Shown here piece by piece: positions 36,901 to 47,767 of a DNA stretch of 64,000 nt. A program made the translations under genes and the position numbers. Below the pieces are notes generated by a model. It made no database searches. It was not told the origin of the DNA and saw nothing but the letters and a program-made list of their open reading frames with translations. Where the stretch lies: positions 23,064,001 through 23,128,000 of the forward strand of contig OX637296.1 in assembly GCA_951799445.1 (NCBI GenBank). The letters are read 5' to 3'. Source of the DNA: Pseudisothecium myosuroides (lineage: Eukaryota; Streptophyta; Bryopsida; Hypnales; Lembophyllaceae). The first letter of the stretch is position 1. The number at the start of each line of letters is the position of its first letter.

Positions 36901-38357
36901 GGTGGTCCTGATCACGGGCATGAAGCACAGAAATCTGGTGAATCTCAAAGGCTGTTGTCTTCGTGAATCTCAAAAGCTGTTGGTGTACGAGTACGTGGAT
37001 AATTTCGATGTTGATCAAATTCTACTCGGTATGTTTGTTCAACACAGTTCTGGTCATTGACGTCTATTCATCTCCTGCTCCCGTCATTTATGTAACCAGG
37101 CATCTATCTCCATCGTCATCACACTTGCAGCAAGTGCGAGAGTGAGGTTTCACATGTAAAACTACCAGTTTGTAATGGTTTCCCTGTTCTCAGTAGGATC
37201 CAAAAAGGAGGAGATGAGCGGTCAGCTAGCGAGCTGGCCTGCGCGGCTCAAGATCTGCTTGGGCATAGCCCGTGGTTTGCATTATCTGCATGCACTGGCC
37301 CATCCTAGAGTCATCCACCGGGACATCAAGGCTGCAAATATCTTATTAGACTCGAATCTGGAGCCCAAGATTGCGGATTTCGGCTTGGCTCTATTATTCC
37401 CTGATGAACAAAGTCACATTATGACTGTGCATGTTGCGGGAACCAAGTAAGTCCAATCTTTTCCCACCCCTCCAATGCAGGCATTGGCAGTGGCTTCCTC
37501 TGTCATCGATCAATTGAACGAGTTCTAATGCACTTCGGATGCTTGTATCACTGACATGGTCACTCTGCATGTGAACGATGACGTTTGCAGAGGATACTTG
37601 GCACCAGAGTATGCTTCCCTTGGCCAACTAAGCGACAAAGTAGATGTGTACAGCTTTGGGGTATTATGTTTGGAGATTATAAGTGGGCGCCGCAACATTG
37701 ATGACACTGCGCCACTGGAGCAAGTTTATCTTTCCCAATGGGTACTTCATTCTTCCTCTTATCACCCTCACCCATTGCAGTGTGAAAGTAGAGCCTCATT
37801 ATGAGAAATAATATCCCTCGGCACTCCCATGGCTCTTATGTTATTTCTCATGACGAGGCTCTACTTTCTCATTACCTAATCCATTACATCACTACTAGTA
37901 GTGCAAGGAATATAGAAGACTTTGATTTTTCTTAAATTAAGAAGGTGCACGTGTGATTTCATATATGACACAGGCATGGCAACTGCACAAGAATGACAGG
38001 CTACTGGACTTGGTGGATCCGACTCTCCATTTGAGTGAAGAAGAGGTGCGAGATGTGCTACGAGTGATCAATGTATGTCTGTTGTGCATTTCCAATGCAG
38101 TAGAAAGGCGACCCAGCATGGCCCGCATTGTGTCCATATTACAAGGGGATATAGAGTGTGAAGTGCATGTGCTTGGGGAAGGAAGGGTGAGCAACACTTG
38201 GTCACAAAGGTCAAAAAGTGGACTGGGGAGTGTCATGGAGGAAGGAGGGAGTAGCAGGTCCTCCTTCAATGGGTCTCATGGAAAATATCATGGCTACAGA
38301 CAGAGTAATGGGAGAGGCACTTTTGTTGTGGAGATGTGTGAAATAAGAGCTCGATAA
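30917..38357 (+). CDS. LRR receptor-like protein kinase (LRR-VIII type), intact
   Basis: Seventeen exons with matching phases: 30917-31040, 31269-31479, 31908-31979, 33570-33641, 33871-33939, 34179-34328, 34470-34538, 34656-34724, 35018-35176, 35394-35582, 35725-35813, 35961-36104, 36554-36672, 36818-37028, 37197-37446, 37591-37741 and 37974-38357, giving 843 residues. Residues 1-30 are a signal peptide. An LRR N-terminal cap with WQGVQC follows, then about eight to ten LRRs, many encoded by single 69- or 72-base exons split in the same phase. A cysteine-rich juxtamembrane stretch (NPYCDN..CYCSQVC) precedes one transmembrane helix at about 432-452. The kinase has [10 protein letters not shown] (503-512), VAVK Lys524, HRD 623-625, DFG 643-645 and the activation end GYLAPEY. 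A serine-rich tail follows. It resembles the HPCA1/LRR-VIII group of surface receptors; no malectin domain is seen. Ligand unknown. Confidence 0.93.
31556..31704. mobile_element. Short TIR element in kinase intron 2
   Basis: 149 bases bounded by AACGTCAATTT and AAATTGACGTT, with inner homology AATTGGCGGAATTCC / GGAATTGCGCCACTT extending the inverted repeat to about 31 bases with a few mismatches. It belongs to the same family as 36159-36471 and looser relatives in this gene. No coding capacity. Confidence 0.8.
32080..32107 (+). repeat. G-rich GGGGGA tandem tract
   Basis: Six-base units GGGGGA repeated about four times after a longer G run in kinase intron 3. It has four or more runs of at least three G, so it fits the G-quadruplex pattern on the coding strand. 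Confidence 0.9.
32265..32510. mobile_element. Degenerate relative of the kinase-intron TIR family
   Basis: The left end resembles GGCCAAATTCGTTGTATAGG and the right end reads AACGAAATTGAGGTT, inverted with several mismatches. Family resemblance is to 31556-31704. The rest of intron 3 (32510-33570) is AT-rich; another right-end-like CAACGAAATTGACGT lies near 33448-33462. Confidence 0.45.
34855..35000. mobile_element. Degenerate TIR-family copy in a kinase LRR intron
   Basis: Contains ACAGTTCAGAC, CAGTCTGAAATCTATAT and TTTAATGAAATTCGCCATGT, all echoed in the better preserved element at 36159-36471. The left terminus is degraded. Confidence 0.55.
36159..36471. mobile_element. MITE of about 313 bases in a kinase intron, copy 2 only
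   Basis: Ends AGTGGCCAATTTCATTAAAA and its inverted partner (TTTTAGTAAAATTTGCCATGT) with shared inner ATGGCGGTATTCC. It is flanked by CAC on both sides (36156-36158 and 36472-36474), and copy 1 has a single CAC at the empty site near 22214. A 3-base duplication fits several superfamilies; class not assigned. The inside holds further inverted phrases around CAGTCTGAAC. Confidence 0.88.
37784..37868. repeat. Small inverted repeat in the last kinase intron, copy 2
   Basis: Same hairpin as 23508-23593, with a better match between arms here (GAGCCTCATTATGAGAAATA against TTATTTCTCATGACGAGGC). Confidence 0.85.
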
Positions 38358-40334
38358 CCATGCATGGCCTCTCTTAGTAAGAGGTTGTGTTAGGATCAGC
38401 AACAACTTTGCAGTAGTTGTGATTGGCCATGGGAATGGGCATGCCTACACAACTTGAATGCATACTCTATGCACTTGTAGAGACCACAGCCCCAACTGCG
38501 ACTCTCACTCTCCTAAGCTAAAAGGAAACTTCCTTTCATCTTCAGGAGTTGATTAGGTGGAGATTGTAATCTAGATTTTGATGCTAGCAAACTAGCGAAT
38601 TTAATATTTGAGGAGAAGAACTCCAATGTGGAATTAAAGAGTCTCACTAAATCTTTCTGAACCTCTTGCCTATGATAAGAGGACAATGGTCAAGGAATGT
38701 ATTTCTGTCTAGCAGTACAGGAGTCTAGATTGTACTTTGAGGTCCTTTTTATTCCGAATCCAATATCTTGAGAAAAATGTTGATTTTTGGGTGAAAGCAA
38801 GATATCCTGTGAAATTTTCACACCTCCCATGACTGAATCGAAGGTAACTTTCAAGTTTCTTCATGTTGAGAAAGCAAGTTTTAATTGGGTAGACAAATGA
38901 AGGTACCTGGCACGACTTCCATTTAGAAAATGAATTGTCCATCCCAGTTGGAACCTTCAAGGAGGAGCCGCAAGTTTTTTGCTCGGCTTGGGGTTATGTG
39001 AGATAATTCAAATTTGAAGTTCGATTGTGGCAAATTGAAGGACATCCTTTAAAATTTGATGATGCATGACTTTGTGATATGTGATATGTGCTAATGTGAT
39101 ATTTTCTATCCAATATGTGGATGAATGTTGAAATTTCGAGCACCACTACAACATTTTATATCGCCACTTTGGCACTTCATACAAAATAGAAAAGAAGCCC
39201 TGATGACAACTTTGTCTTATTTGTGAAGTCTGTGCACTGTCGGAATTCCTCACTATTGCTGTTGAGTGCTTTCCCAGCCTAATGAGAACCCCAAGGTAGA
39301 CCTGATGTATGATTTTTGACATGTTCCATCCAGTTATCATCCTCTGCCGTGCACAAGCTTAATTCGTGGGAAGGTGCCAAATTCAAACGGTTGTAGGCAA
39401 TAAAATCTGTTTTGTTTGCTTCAGCATGAACCCTTCCCCGTTTCGTAGAGTTTCATTATGCACAGCAGCAGCCGACCATAGAAACTCAACATCAGATTGC
39501 GCACTCGATGGAAAATCTCATAGATTGGATTGTGCAAATTGAAATGTGCAAATTGAAATCACTCCTCAGATTCTTCACTGGAAAGCAGGAGTTTTATGAG
39601 AGTACTTCCGATTGTATGTGTTTGTTTAAGGAGGCGCTGTACTGTAGAGATATTTCACGGGAGGCGCTCGCGGCGTTATCGAGGGAGCTGCTGTCGATTT
39701 TTGGTGGGGAAGGCGCATTGTAGAACTGCGATTCAGCAGCGGAAGACTGATTTTCTCTCTCGCACAAGAAGAGTCACTTCTATCCTTCAGGTAACTCTGG
39801 AAACATGCTAGTTTGGTTGAAATTTGGGTTGAGCCACGTACCTCAGTTACCCTGAAATAAAGTAGGACCTCCTTCAAGTAATCATCGAAGTTGTGAAATG
39901 AGATTCTTGTTCTCAGGTCGTTGATAAATTCTCTAGTTACGGCCATCATAGAATATCAGCTCAGGATGTCTGTCCTTATTTTTGGGACTAGATGCCGGCC
40001 AATATTGTCACTCTGTCAACTGTATTGAGTGAATTTTCTAGTCACATTCTTTTTCTCTGGTATTCAAAGTGACATTGGAGATGTGATACTGCAAACGAAT
40101 ATGAGGATGGTTCAAAATGAAGTTCATGAATTTCATTCTCAGGGTTCATAAATTTATTTTCTCAAGAATTTTTGATAATAACCTAAAATTTGTTGATAAA
40201 TCTGCATTCGTATTCCTTGGTGTGTGTAGCCTTATGTGTCTGAAGCATATCGGTGATCCAAGTTCTCTGGTTACAGTTATCAGAGAAAATCAGCTCACGA
40301 TGTTTGCGTATATTGTGTGCTTTGAAGCCATCAG
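38358..40334. other. 3' flank of the intact kinase with exon-like unassigned segments
   Basis: Duplicate of 24083-25951, including the dispersed repeat at 39107-39182. Copy 2 has additional sequence near 39235-39335 and an ATTGAAATGTGCAA-type short duplication near 39535-39556. No gene model can be supported. Confidence 0.4.
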
Positions 40335-41080
40335 CAGGAGTGAAGGTGCTAGTGGAGTACATCATTCAACAAATCACTGAAAGTGATTTTGATGTAAGCT
40401 ATTCTAACCCTCCATTGGCAAATTTCCTCAAATGATTCTTTTGCTAAGCTTTTGCTTATACGATATTCAGCCCTGTCAGTAACCGCATCCGACAATGTGT
40501 GCGCAGCATGAAAATGCATTGAAAATCACAACTGACACATCTCTTGGTAAGATATTTCTTCCATGCTTCCAAGTCTTACCTTATCAATTATTTTCTCATG
40601 GCTGGAGTGAAGATTACGAAGACGTGAAATGCTTGTGTGATGTAAGGTAGTCTGCTCTTAAAGCGACCATTTAAGAGCTGATTGCCTTTACCGGGGAAGC
40701 TAAACTCCTTGAAACAATTTTCAGGAAATTATTGTAGGAAGAAAAACGGAATTGGCATCTAACCCAAATCGTTTCATGTTTTTTGGACCTTCAAGGAATT
40801 AGTTACAAATTTTTGAAGTTGAAATGCAGTGGTCACTAAAAGTGACCACCTCTTGAAATGTACACTACCGATACATTGAAGAAAGCAAAATGTACCTCTA
40901 TGTCATGATCGCTTTTAGAGCAAGGGCGCTTTTAGAGTAGACTACTTTAGACCAAGGATCTCAGATGCAATGGCGTGCACTGGAGCCCTTCATTTCATAG
41001 TCTCAAATGCTGCCAAGTTTGATGTAGACGATTCTACTCTTATCCGTAAATTGCAACAACTTGGATTACCCATGCCAAAG
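40335..41080 (+). pseudogene. COMMD4-like gene fragment, copy 2
   Basis: Exons 40335-40393, 40507-40546 and 40965-41080 keep the lengths and phases of copy 1. The middle exon here is open (HENALKITTDTS), where copy 1 has a TAG. The last exon reads LHFIVSNAAKFDVDD then LQQLGLPMPK. The intron before it holds a 300-base TIR element. As in copy 1, neither a COMM domain nor a first exon was found, so even the open copy looks truncated; the call as pseudogene rather than gene is an inference. Confidence 0.62.
40646..40945. mobile_element. TIR element of about 300 bases, copy 2 only
   Basis: The left end GGTAGTCTGCTCTTAAAGCG is matched in inverse by CGCTTTTAGAGTAGACTAC on the right. Copy 1 has no counterpart between 26240 and 26257. 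Target duplication not clear; no coding frame. Confidence 0.82.
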
Positions 41081-41255
41081 GTTAGTAATTTTAAAGGATA
41101 CTTTCATAAGACGATCCTTTTTACCACTTTTTGGTGATTGCAAGAAACAACTGTCCTATTTTGTATCACACCCTATGTTTTTTTTTGTTTTTTGGCCATA
41201 ACTTTTGTATTCTAGCTTCAATTGACTCAAATGAGGTACTTATGACTATCATATA

Positions 41256-41458
41256 CACTGCAAGAGAAAGGGGTGTTTTAAGTAATGTCCTAGACATCAC
41301 ATCTTTTAAGTAACGTCTTTTAAGTAAGTTTTTAAATAAAATTTTACTAAAAAGATTGTCTTTTTAGTAAAATTTTACTTAAAAACTTACTTAAAAGATG
41401 TTATTTAAAAGACGTGATGTCTAGGATACTACTTAAAACACCCCTTTCTCTTGTAGTG
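41256..41458. mobile_element. CACTA-like fold-back MITE, copy 2 only
   Basis: 203 bases forming a nearly complete palindrome. The left end is CACTGCAAGAGAAAGG and the right end CCTTTCTCTTGTAGTG, the CACTA-type terminus (one end mutated). It is flanked by ATA (41253-41255) and ACA (41459-41461), a one-mismatch 3-base duplication as expected for the superfamily. Copy 1 shows the empty site near 26545-26555. Confidence 0.9.
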
Positions 41459-42531
41459 ACACCTTGCCTAATTTTTTTTGTAATTTTCAAAAATGTTTTA
41501 TTGTCCAAAAATAGCCCCCAATGTTATGTCACCAATGTCAATTTGAGGGGGTTTAGTACTATTTAGTACCCAAAATAATGAATTTGGAGCTAAAATTTGG
41601 AGATGGTCTTCTAGTGTACTTGTAGCTACTGTTCAAAGGAATTCTAAAAAGACTTAATTCATGGTGTAGAAGTCTACAAAGTGAGCTTCATTCAGCTTGC
41701 ATTTTGAAACATATAAAATAAATTTTTGGTAGTTCTTTTGGTGAATGATCATCTTTATAAAGTTGTTACAAATGACCGATTTTTTTTTTATTTAAATTTT
41801 TTTCCTATTTTTAACTAATTTAAACATCATAGTATCCATTTTCTTGAGTTGTGGCACTTTTCTAGTTCTCCTACTTAGAAAATTTTCCTAGGCTTTTCTT
41901 TTTGTGGTTACCTTCATTTCAAAGGTATACACATTATTTGTTACAAAATGCAATAAATAGTACAAGTGTTTTTTGCAATTGCCGTTTTCATATTTTATGC
42001 ATAGCTGTTTTGAAGATTATATAATATCACCTGCTAGCTTGTTTTCAAAAATAGTATGATTTTCATTGGTCTTAATGGCTTCACTCTTGTAGATTTAAAA
42101 AATTGTATGGATCACATGTCTTGTGGAACAACATGATTCTAATATTTGGTGGGTGATTACAAGAAACACTTGTCCTATTTTTTGTCACTCATTCAATGCA
42201 GAAGTTATTTTATACTATAAGTATTGCAAAAAGGATTGAATGAACATGAAAGTTAGAAATAAGCTTCCTATAGCAATAGAAAATGTACTTGAATTATTTC
42301 AATTTTTTCAAAATTAATTCAATAAGTGAGATTGAATTTCAAATATATGTCATACATACGATTTTGGTGGATTTTAGTACTATTGAGTACCTTTTTGAAG
42401 AGTTGCGCTATCAGACTTGGTAGGCTAGCTCTTCTAATAGAAATACACCTTCTCCGGAGAGGAATTTCCAAAAACATGTTCCAAGTGTATTTACCATTGG
42501 CCTAAAGTGTGCTACACTCATGTTGATTTTA

Positions 42532-43810
42532 TGTCCACCCCTCCCTCTAGAGTTCTAAGGTAACCTTATCAACTTGGATTTTCATCCTCATCCTCAAAGA
42601 TTTTCATCCTAATCCCTAAAAGTCTACTTCTACCATCTATGCTAGACCAACATCATAAATTTTGGAGATTAACTCCAATCGCCGAACGAATTGTGCCATT
42701 GGCTCCAGATCGCCGTGTTTAGTCCAAAGCCCCTCACCCCCCGTACCAAGGCCAAAAATCCATCGTAGGCTAATTTAATTTAAAAATCAAATCGTGGTAA
42801 AATCTTAGATCTTGGGGGTCTCTTATTTTGAGAAATGTGAATAGCCTAGGGTCTCCGGTAGGTGCAAAAGAGTCGGAAAGGACTCTTGGTTGACTTCGTT
42901 TCGCCATCGTATGGTCCCGGAATGTTGGTCAACGTCGCGGGGACCCCGCCACGTGGTTAATTCCTGAGGAATCTCGCTAGTTCGGGTACTTGCCGCTATC
43001 GGAATGTCGTGAAACTTCACAAAGCGCATTATTAACATAAAACAAGCTAGTCTAATTTTTAGTGAGATTTTAGTGTAACCTGCGTAATTTCCATAAAATT
43101 CCCGTTGGAGGTTAGAAGAGTTGACCACCCGGAAAAGGTTCTTCTGCAAGTTGGAAGATGCCGGGAATTTTCATGGGACCTCTCAGGGAGTCGCATGAAA
43201 GACGTGTAGGTGCGTTTTCGTACCTGGCACGATTGGTCAATGGAGATTAAAACTAGCCATCTCCTCGAATTAGCGACGGTGCGGGAATCTTCTGCAGGTA
43301 GAGGAATCTTGGCGAAGCGATTTTGTCGTTGGACTCCTGGCATGGGATTTATCTTAGAACACCATCCTTGGGCTGTAGATTCCTCCACGGGCCCGGTCTT
43401 GCGTTAGTAGCTCTTGCATGCTAACAATCGGGATTTTGGGAATTCGTCGATCTAATGGGGAATTCTAAACCTAACTCTAGGACCTGACCTAGTAGCCTCG
43501 CTGTGGATTTCTCGGACCAACTTAGCCACGAATTGCCACATTCATGGTGGATTTTAGCCCTTTTGGGGCTATGTGGCTCAAATCCTCCAAATCTAGCCAT
43601 CTCGTTATTTCTATTCTATTTTTAGGTAAGATTTGGGGGGATTCTAAGCCTAAATACAATTCTAGATCAAATACTATAATGGGTATGACACAACCCTATT
43701 TTGGTTCTACACTCTTTTTATGGCTTTTTGTATACTTTTATCAACTTTAAATTGCAAATTTCCAAAAAAATAATTCTACGAATACCAAGTGACAAATTGG
43801 GAGCTCACAT
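42532..43810 (-). mobile_element. LTR U3 part, minus orientation
   Basis: Nearly identical in reverse complement to 48646-49917. On the minus strand it begins TGTGAGCTCCC at 43810 and runs to 42532, where it stops about 20 bases short of the TATA box that continues in the plus copy. Matching open frames in both arms are shadows of this repeat. It abuts the kinase duplication on its left. Confidence 0.88.
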
Positions 43811-43969
43811 CCATTGAGACACTTAGGAAACGTTAGCAAAAAAGATCCATTATTTGGAAGGCACGTGGACCGCGCTCACAACACCCCTATATATTAAAAA
43901 AGTGGATAAAAGCATAGAATCTGGTCGGTGTTTGCTTTATTACCAAGGGTGGATGATCTAGCACCCACA
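43811..43969 (+). mobile_element. 3' end of a plus-oriented LTR with primer-binding-like sequence after it
   Basis: Matches 18288-18450 in reverse complement (CAACACCCC, ATATTAAAAAAGTGGATAAA) and ends in CCCACA at 43964-43969. Directly downstream, TTTGGGTGCGTCTGCCGGGA resembles the region after 5' LTRs of plant Gypsy elements, where a tRNA primer binds. The upstream part of this LTR is missing; the inverted U3 at 42532-43810 abuts it instead. Confidence 0.65.
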
Positions 43970-45700
43970 GTTTGGGTGCGTCTGCCGGGAGTTGAAAACA
44001 TTCGGTTACAAATGCATGTTGACTAACAAGTATTGCATGTGAAGGGTTACGAACCAGAAGAGTGCGTCCAATCCATGGTGGATTATGTCCTCGAGTCTCC
44101 ACTCCGTTGTCCACGCCCCTGGAAGAGCTACCCTCAACCGGACAACCAAGGCAAGGGCCCCGAGATTCTCCCCTTGGAAGATCTCCTACTTGGCCCGGCC
44201 AAGTTAGGAATATCGTTCGAATTCTGGTCCTACTTGACTCAGAAGTACCTAGCCAACCCAAATCGTCATACCCCCGGCATCACCGAGGCCGTGCAAGCCG
44301 GGAGGTTTGGAGTATCTGAGGACGAAATACTCAAGTGTTTAGGTTTTTATTGAGCAGTGGTGTTAGCCACGTGGCGATTCGAGAAGGTTTTTACGCAAGA
44401 ATGCTTCAACGCATGTCTACCTTCGTTTACAACATTTGCTCCACTCATTAAAAGGCCTAACATTGGCCTTTGACACGCGCCTCCATATCCAATCTGTGAT
44501 AGGACGGGACGATACGACAATTTCGGTCCTTTTGAAGACGACTTTGACCGCTTTGGGCTAAACCCCTACTAGCAGCCGGATGATTTTTGAACTTGGCATA
44601 CCGGGCTTGATCCCCTAACGCTGGATAGTTGCCAAAGAATATCAAGTACCTTGTGCCCAGCGCGGTGGAGGTACACTACCACCTACGACATATCTCCAAG
44701 TATGCAGCTGCTTACAAACCTTGCCAAGACGCGGAAGATTCTCGGGTGGCCATTTTCACTGTTCAAGGGGACGAGTTGATTCATCATCCTCGCTACCACC
44801 CACTGCATTACGAGTATCCTAGCCGAGGAGCGAGAAGCCGGCCTGAGCGAATCAAACATTCGACGTACTTCACCTCCGCAGCTTTTTGGGATCACCATCT
44901 ACCTACTATTGTGTTTAGTGAGGAATCCTCTGCCTCGTGTTTCTTTGAAGTACGACCTACGGCCAAAGAAATTTAGACCACGCTAATTGGAGCTGACCAA
45001 GTGGTGACCCCCGCTTAGGCCTTCGTTAATAGCCATGGGTGTGTTTGATTGGCCATAGATTAGACGGCCTGGATGTATGTGTATGCACCTGTAATAAGAG
45101 TTGTGTGTAAGTTTCAGGTCCCATACTTCATCTTGGTCAAAGTATAATTGACCACTCTCTTACAGATACCAGCCTAGCTTCTCTACATTAAATCAAAAGG
45201 CGGCAATGCCCTGACAAGCATCCTCAAAGGTGAGCAAGCCAAATACATTCAACGACATGTGTAACTGCGGGGAAGGGAGATTGAGGGAATTTTACGAACC
45301 AGATCTGGAACAAGTTGCAGCCGAAGAACGAAGGGTAGTCCTCATCCACGACGCCATACAAAACGTGGCAACAAATGCCTTGGTGTCTCTCTTGCTCCTA
45401 CTGGAATCCACCATCCCTTTACCCCCTGCCGTTACAAGGGACCAACCGAGGGTCTCCAAGAGACAACGAGCCCAAGACCGCTACCAAGCGGCGTCCACAA
45501 GGCCCAATCACCCACCGGCCAAGTACTAGGTATCTCTGCCACCACTCTTTTTCAAACCATGTCTTGTTGGTTTTTGGGCGCCTAAACCTTCACGGTTGCG
45601 ATTATAAAGAATACAAGGGTTCACCTTATATTGCGGTTGCAACTGCGGTTGTGTTATTAAAAAATTTAAGATCACCCTTACATTCTAGATAATTGTCTAA
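43970..45700 (+). mobile_element. Internal region of the plus-oriented LTR element, no recognised protein
   Basis: GC-richer than its surroundings. Open frames at 44033-44353 (about 106 codons, no ATG start), 44629-44976 (about 115 codons, no ATG start) and 45230-45529 have protein-like composition, for example charged and proline-rich stretches. I see no gag zinc knuckle, protease, reverse transcriptase or integrase motif. This fits a non-autonomous element or a decayed coding region. Confidence 0.45.
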
Positions 45701-46009
45701 AAGGCCTATTTAGCCCTCCGAACAAAAAAAAATTAATAGCTAACATCTTATTACAATGGATAGTAAGATAGCTAGAAAACCCCCTGAAAAAATACCAAAA
45801 AAATGAAATCTTAAAAAATCTATGAAAAAATCCTAAAAATTGAAAGTTATCAAGTTTACTATTGCATGATCTTCCAAATCCCTATGGGATTTTAGAATTA
45901 GGAAAACACATTGTGGTGGTTGTTATTTTAAGACTAATCCATCTGCCCAATATAGCGAGGAGGTTGTTATTTCTTGTGCAGAGTCAAGAATATTAAGATT
46001 CTTGAAGAT

Positions 46010-47730
46010 GGTTCACATCTAACGTAAAAGTAAAAGCCGCGGGGCCAAAAGCCGCGAGGCCAACCAACTTTGTTGCCGTTCTAGCTTGCCTAACTCTTAG
46101 TAGGACAGGAAAACGTTGAGTGTGTACGGGTTTGCCCACACATCACCAACATGTCGGAGTTAGTGTCATGTGGAAGTTAGATGACACTTTCATTTAGATT
46201 AGGTACTCCATAGAGTGTTGTAATACAAGGCGCATGGTGGATGAAAAAACGGCTAGTTGAGTGGGCACTAACCTTATCAGACCGTCATAATAGAAGCCCG
46301 GGAAGAGGATGAAAGGGCGGCTGAAAGGATGGCACTTGTCTTTTGCTAGACCGTCGAACCTGCTGATATGCTAACGAAGCGGCTAGTTTAAGAAGGGGCA
46401 CTAGATATTAGACCGCTGTAATAATGCAGAAGGCTTAAAAAACGGCTAGTTTAGGAAAGACACCTTACTTCATGTCCCCCACGTTAGGATATAAGAATGG
46501 AGGGGGCAGCCCTCGTACTTTTAAGCTATTAGCAGCGTCATGTGCAGGTACCGCTCGTGTAACAGATGGACCATGAATGGTTCAACCCGCCAACAGTCTT
46601 ACCAATCGCGCTTCAGATCAAGATACTCTGTGTTGAGAAACGCAGCTTCTCCCATTTCCTTATCTCTCACTTTGGCTTTAATTTCCTTCTTCGTGTGCTT
46701 CAGCATCCGTGGCCTGTGCAGGTTTCCGTTGTTAACTATGGAGAGATCTGGGAGAGTATCATCTACGTCCTAGTCTAGCGTTTTCTCGAACAGCGGAGTG
46801 ATTTCACAAGTCCTCGAGCGCCTACGCCCTTCTATCTCCCCTCTGCCTTGTCTTTGTTATCTTTTCTTCGCTTATTTCCCTACATGTCGTCCTTGGTTCA
46901 CATTCTTCTTCTCTGTTTGTCTCATCAGGCTTCTTCTTTTTCAAAACCTACCCTGACAGGACAATACGTCAGTTCACCATTCTCACTGGCAAGTCCAACC
47001 CAACTCCATTGGGAAGGGACAGTAGCAGTTGCGTAGAATCATGCCAGGAAAGAGAGATGAGTTCTGGGAGCAGTCGCCCTCAGAAACATCATTAGTTCAT
47101 TACAGTCAACACCGTCCTTTTTTTCCCTGCCATTTTATCTAGTTGGATCTACCGCGGGGCCATCTTCACAAGCGCCGGCAACAGCAACAGAGGCGGAAGA
47201 AGAGGCCCTAACACAAACCCTCACTGAAGTTCAGTCACTATCAGCAGAAACATCCACACCACCAGAGCTTCCAGTGCGCCAGCCATCGGAGGAGAAAACG
47301 TTGGAACTAGCAGCTCATTCTGCTGGAGAAGAACCTGAGCTTTCCCAACCCAATCCACGCTGAAGACGTCGCGAGGAGGGGGAGCAACCTCACCGCAGCC
47401 ACCTCCGCGTCGTAATCCATAGGACATACAAATGGCTGGCTTGGAACCCAACCAGGCGTTTGCACTCCTAGTGCAAAACTTGTGAGACGAGGAAACAAGC
47501 GAAGATACTATACTCTTGCGCCAATTCGTCAACCCAAACGATAGCATTATCATCAAGAGTCCGGATGACGGAAGCCACAGATTCACGCTAAGGGGGCCCT
47601 TGGAGATTCTGCCCAGGCATAACCGAGCACTTTACATCATCCAGAATGTGATAAGTCTAGCCGCATTCCTAGGTATCATGCAGGACCCCTGATCTCCTCG
47701 GCATTCCTTGTCTCACCCTTGTATGTACGT
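46010..47730 (+). mobile_element. Possible second retroelement remnant with repeated ACGGCTAGTT phrase
   Basis: Variants of ACGGCTAGTT...GGGCAC...AGACCG recur at about 46247-46290, 46310-46350, 46375-46425 and 46440-46470. A TATA-like GGATATAAGAATGGAGG lies at 46486-46503, followed by a pyrimidine-rich leader. Then 47155-47365 reads as a Pro/Glu/Thr-rich open frame (QAPATATEAEEEALTQ) and 47430-47690 in another frame gives NDSIIIKSPDDGSHRF, interrupted by stops. The order of promoter, leader and polar open frame suggests LTR plus gag remnant. No diagnostic domain is present. Confidence 0.35.
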
Positions 47731-47733
47731 ATC

Positions 47734-47734
<1 letters not shown>

Positions 47735-47767
<33 letters not shown>

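Larger units (their letters stand above)
35551..42531 (+). repeat. Segmental duplication, copy 2
   Basis: Pairs with 21620-28255. Copy 2 alone carries insertions at 36159-36471, 40646-40945 and 41256-41458. Homology ends at 42531 (TTTTATGT), where LTR U3 sequence starts. Confidence 0.93.

Noticed and set aside
21620..42531. Helitron capture as the cause of the kinase block insertion
   Set aside because: The block begins TGAC and ends TATGT. It lacks a TC start, a CTRR end with hairpin, and an A/T target.
42823..43388. Paired 108- and 109-codon frames, repeated exactly at 49065-49630
   Set aside because: They lie in the LTR U3 and are copied only because the LTR is copied. No protein family resemblance.
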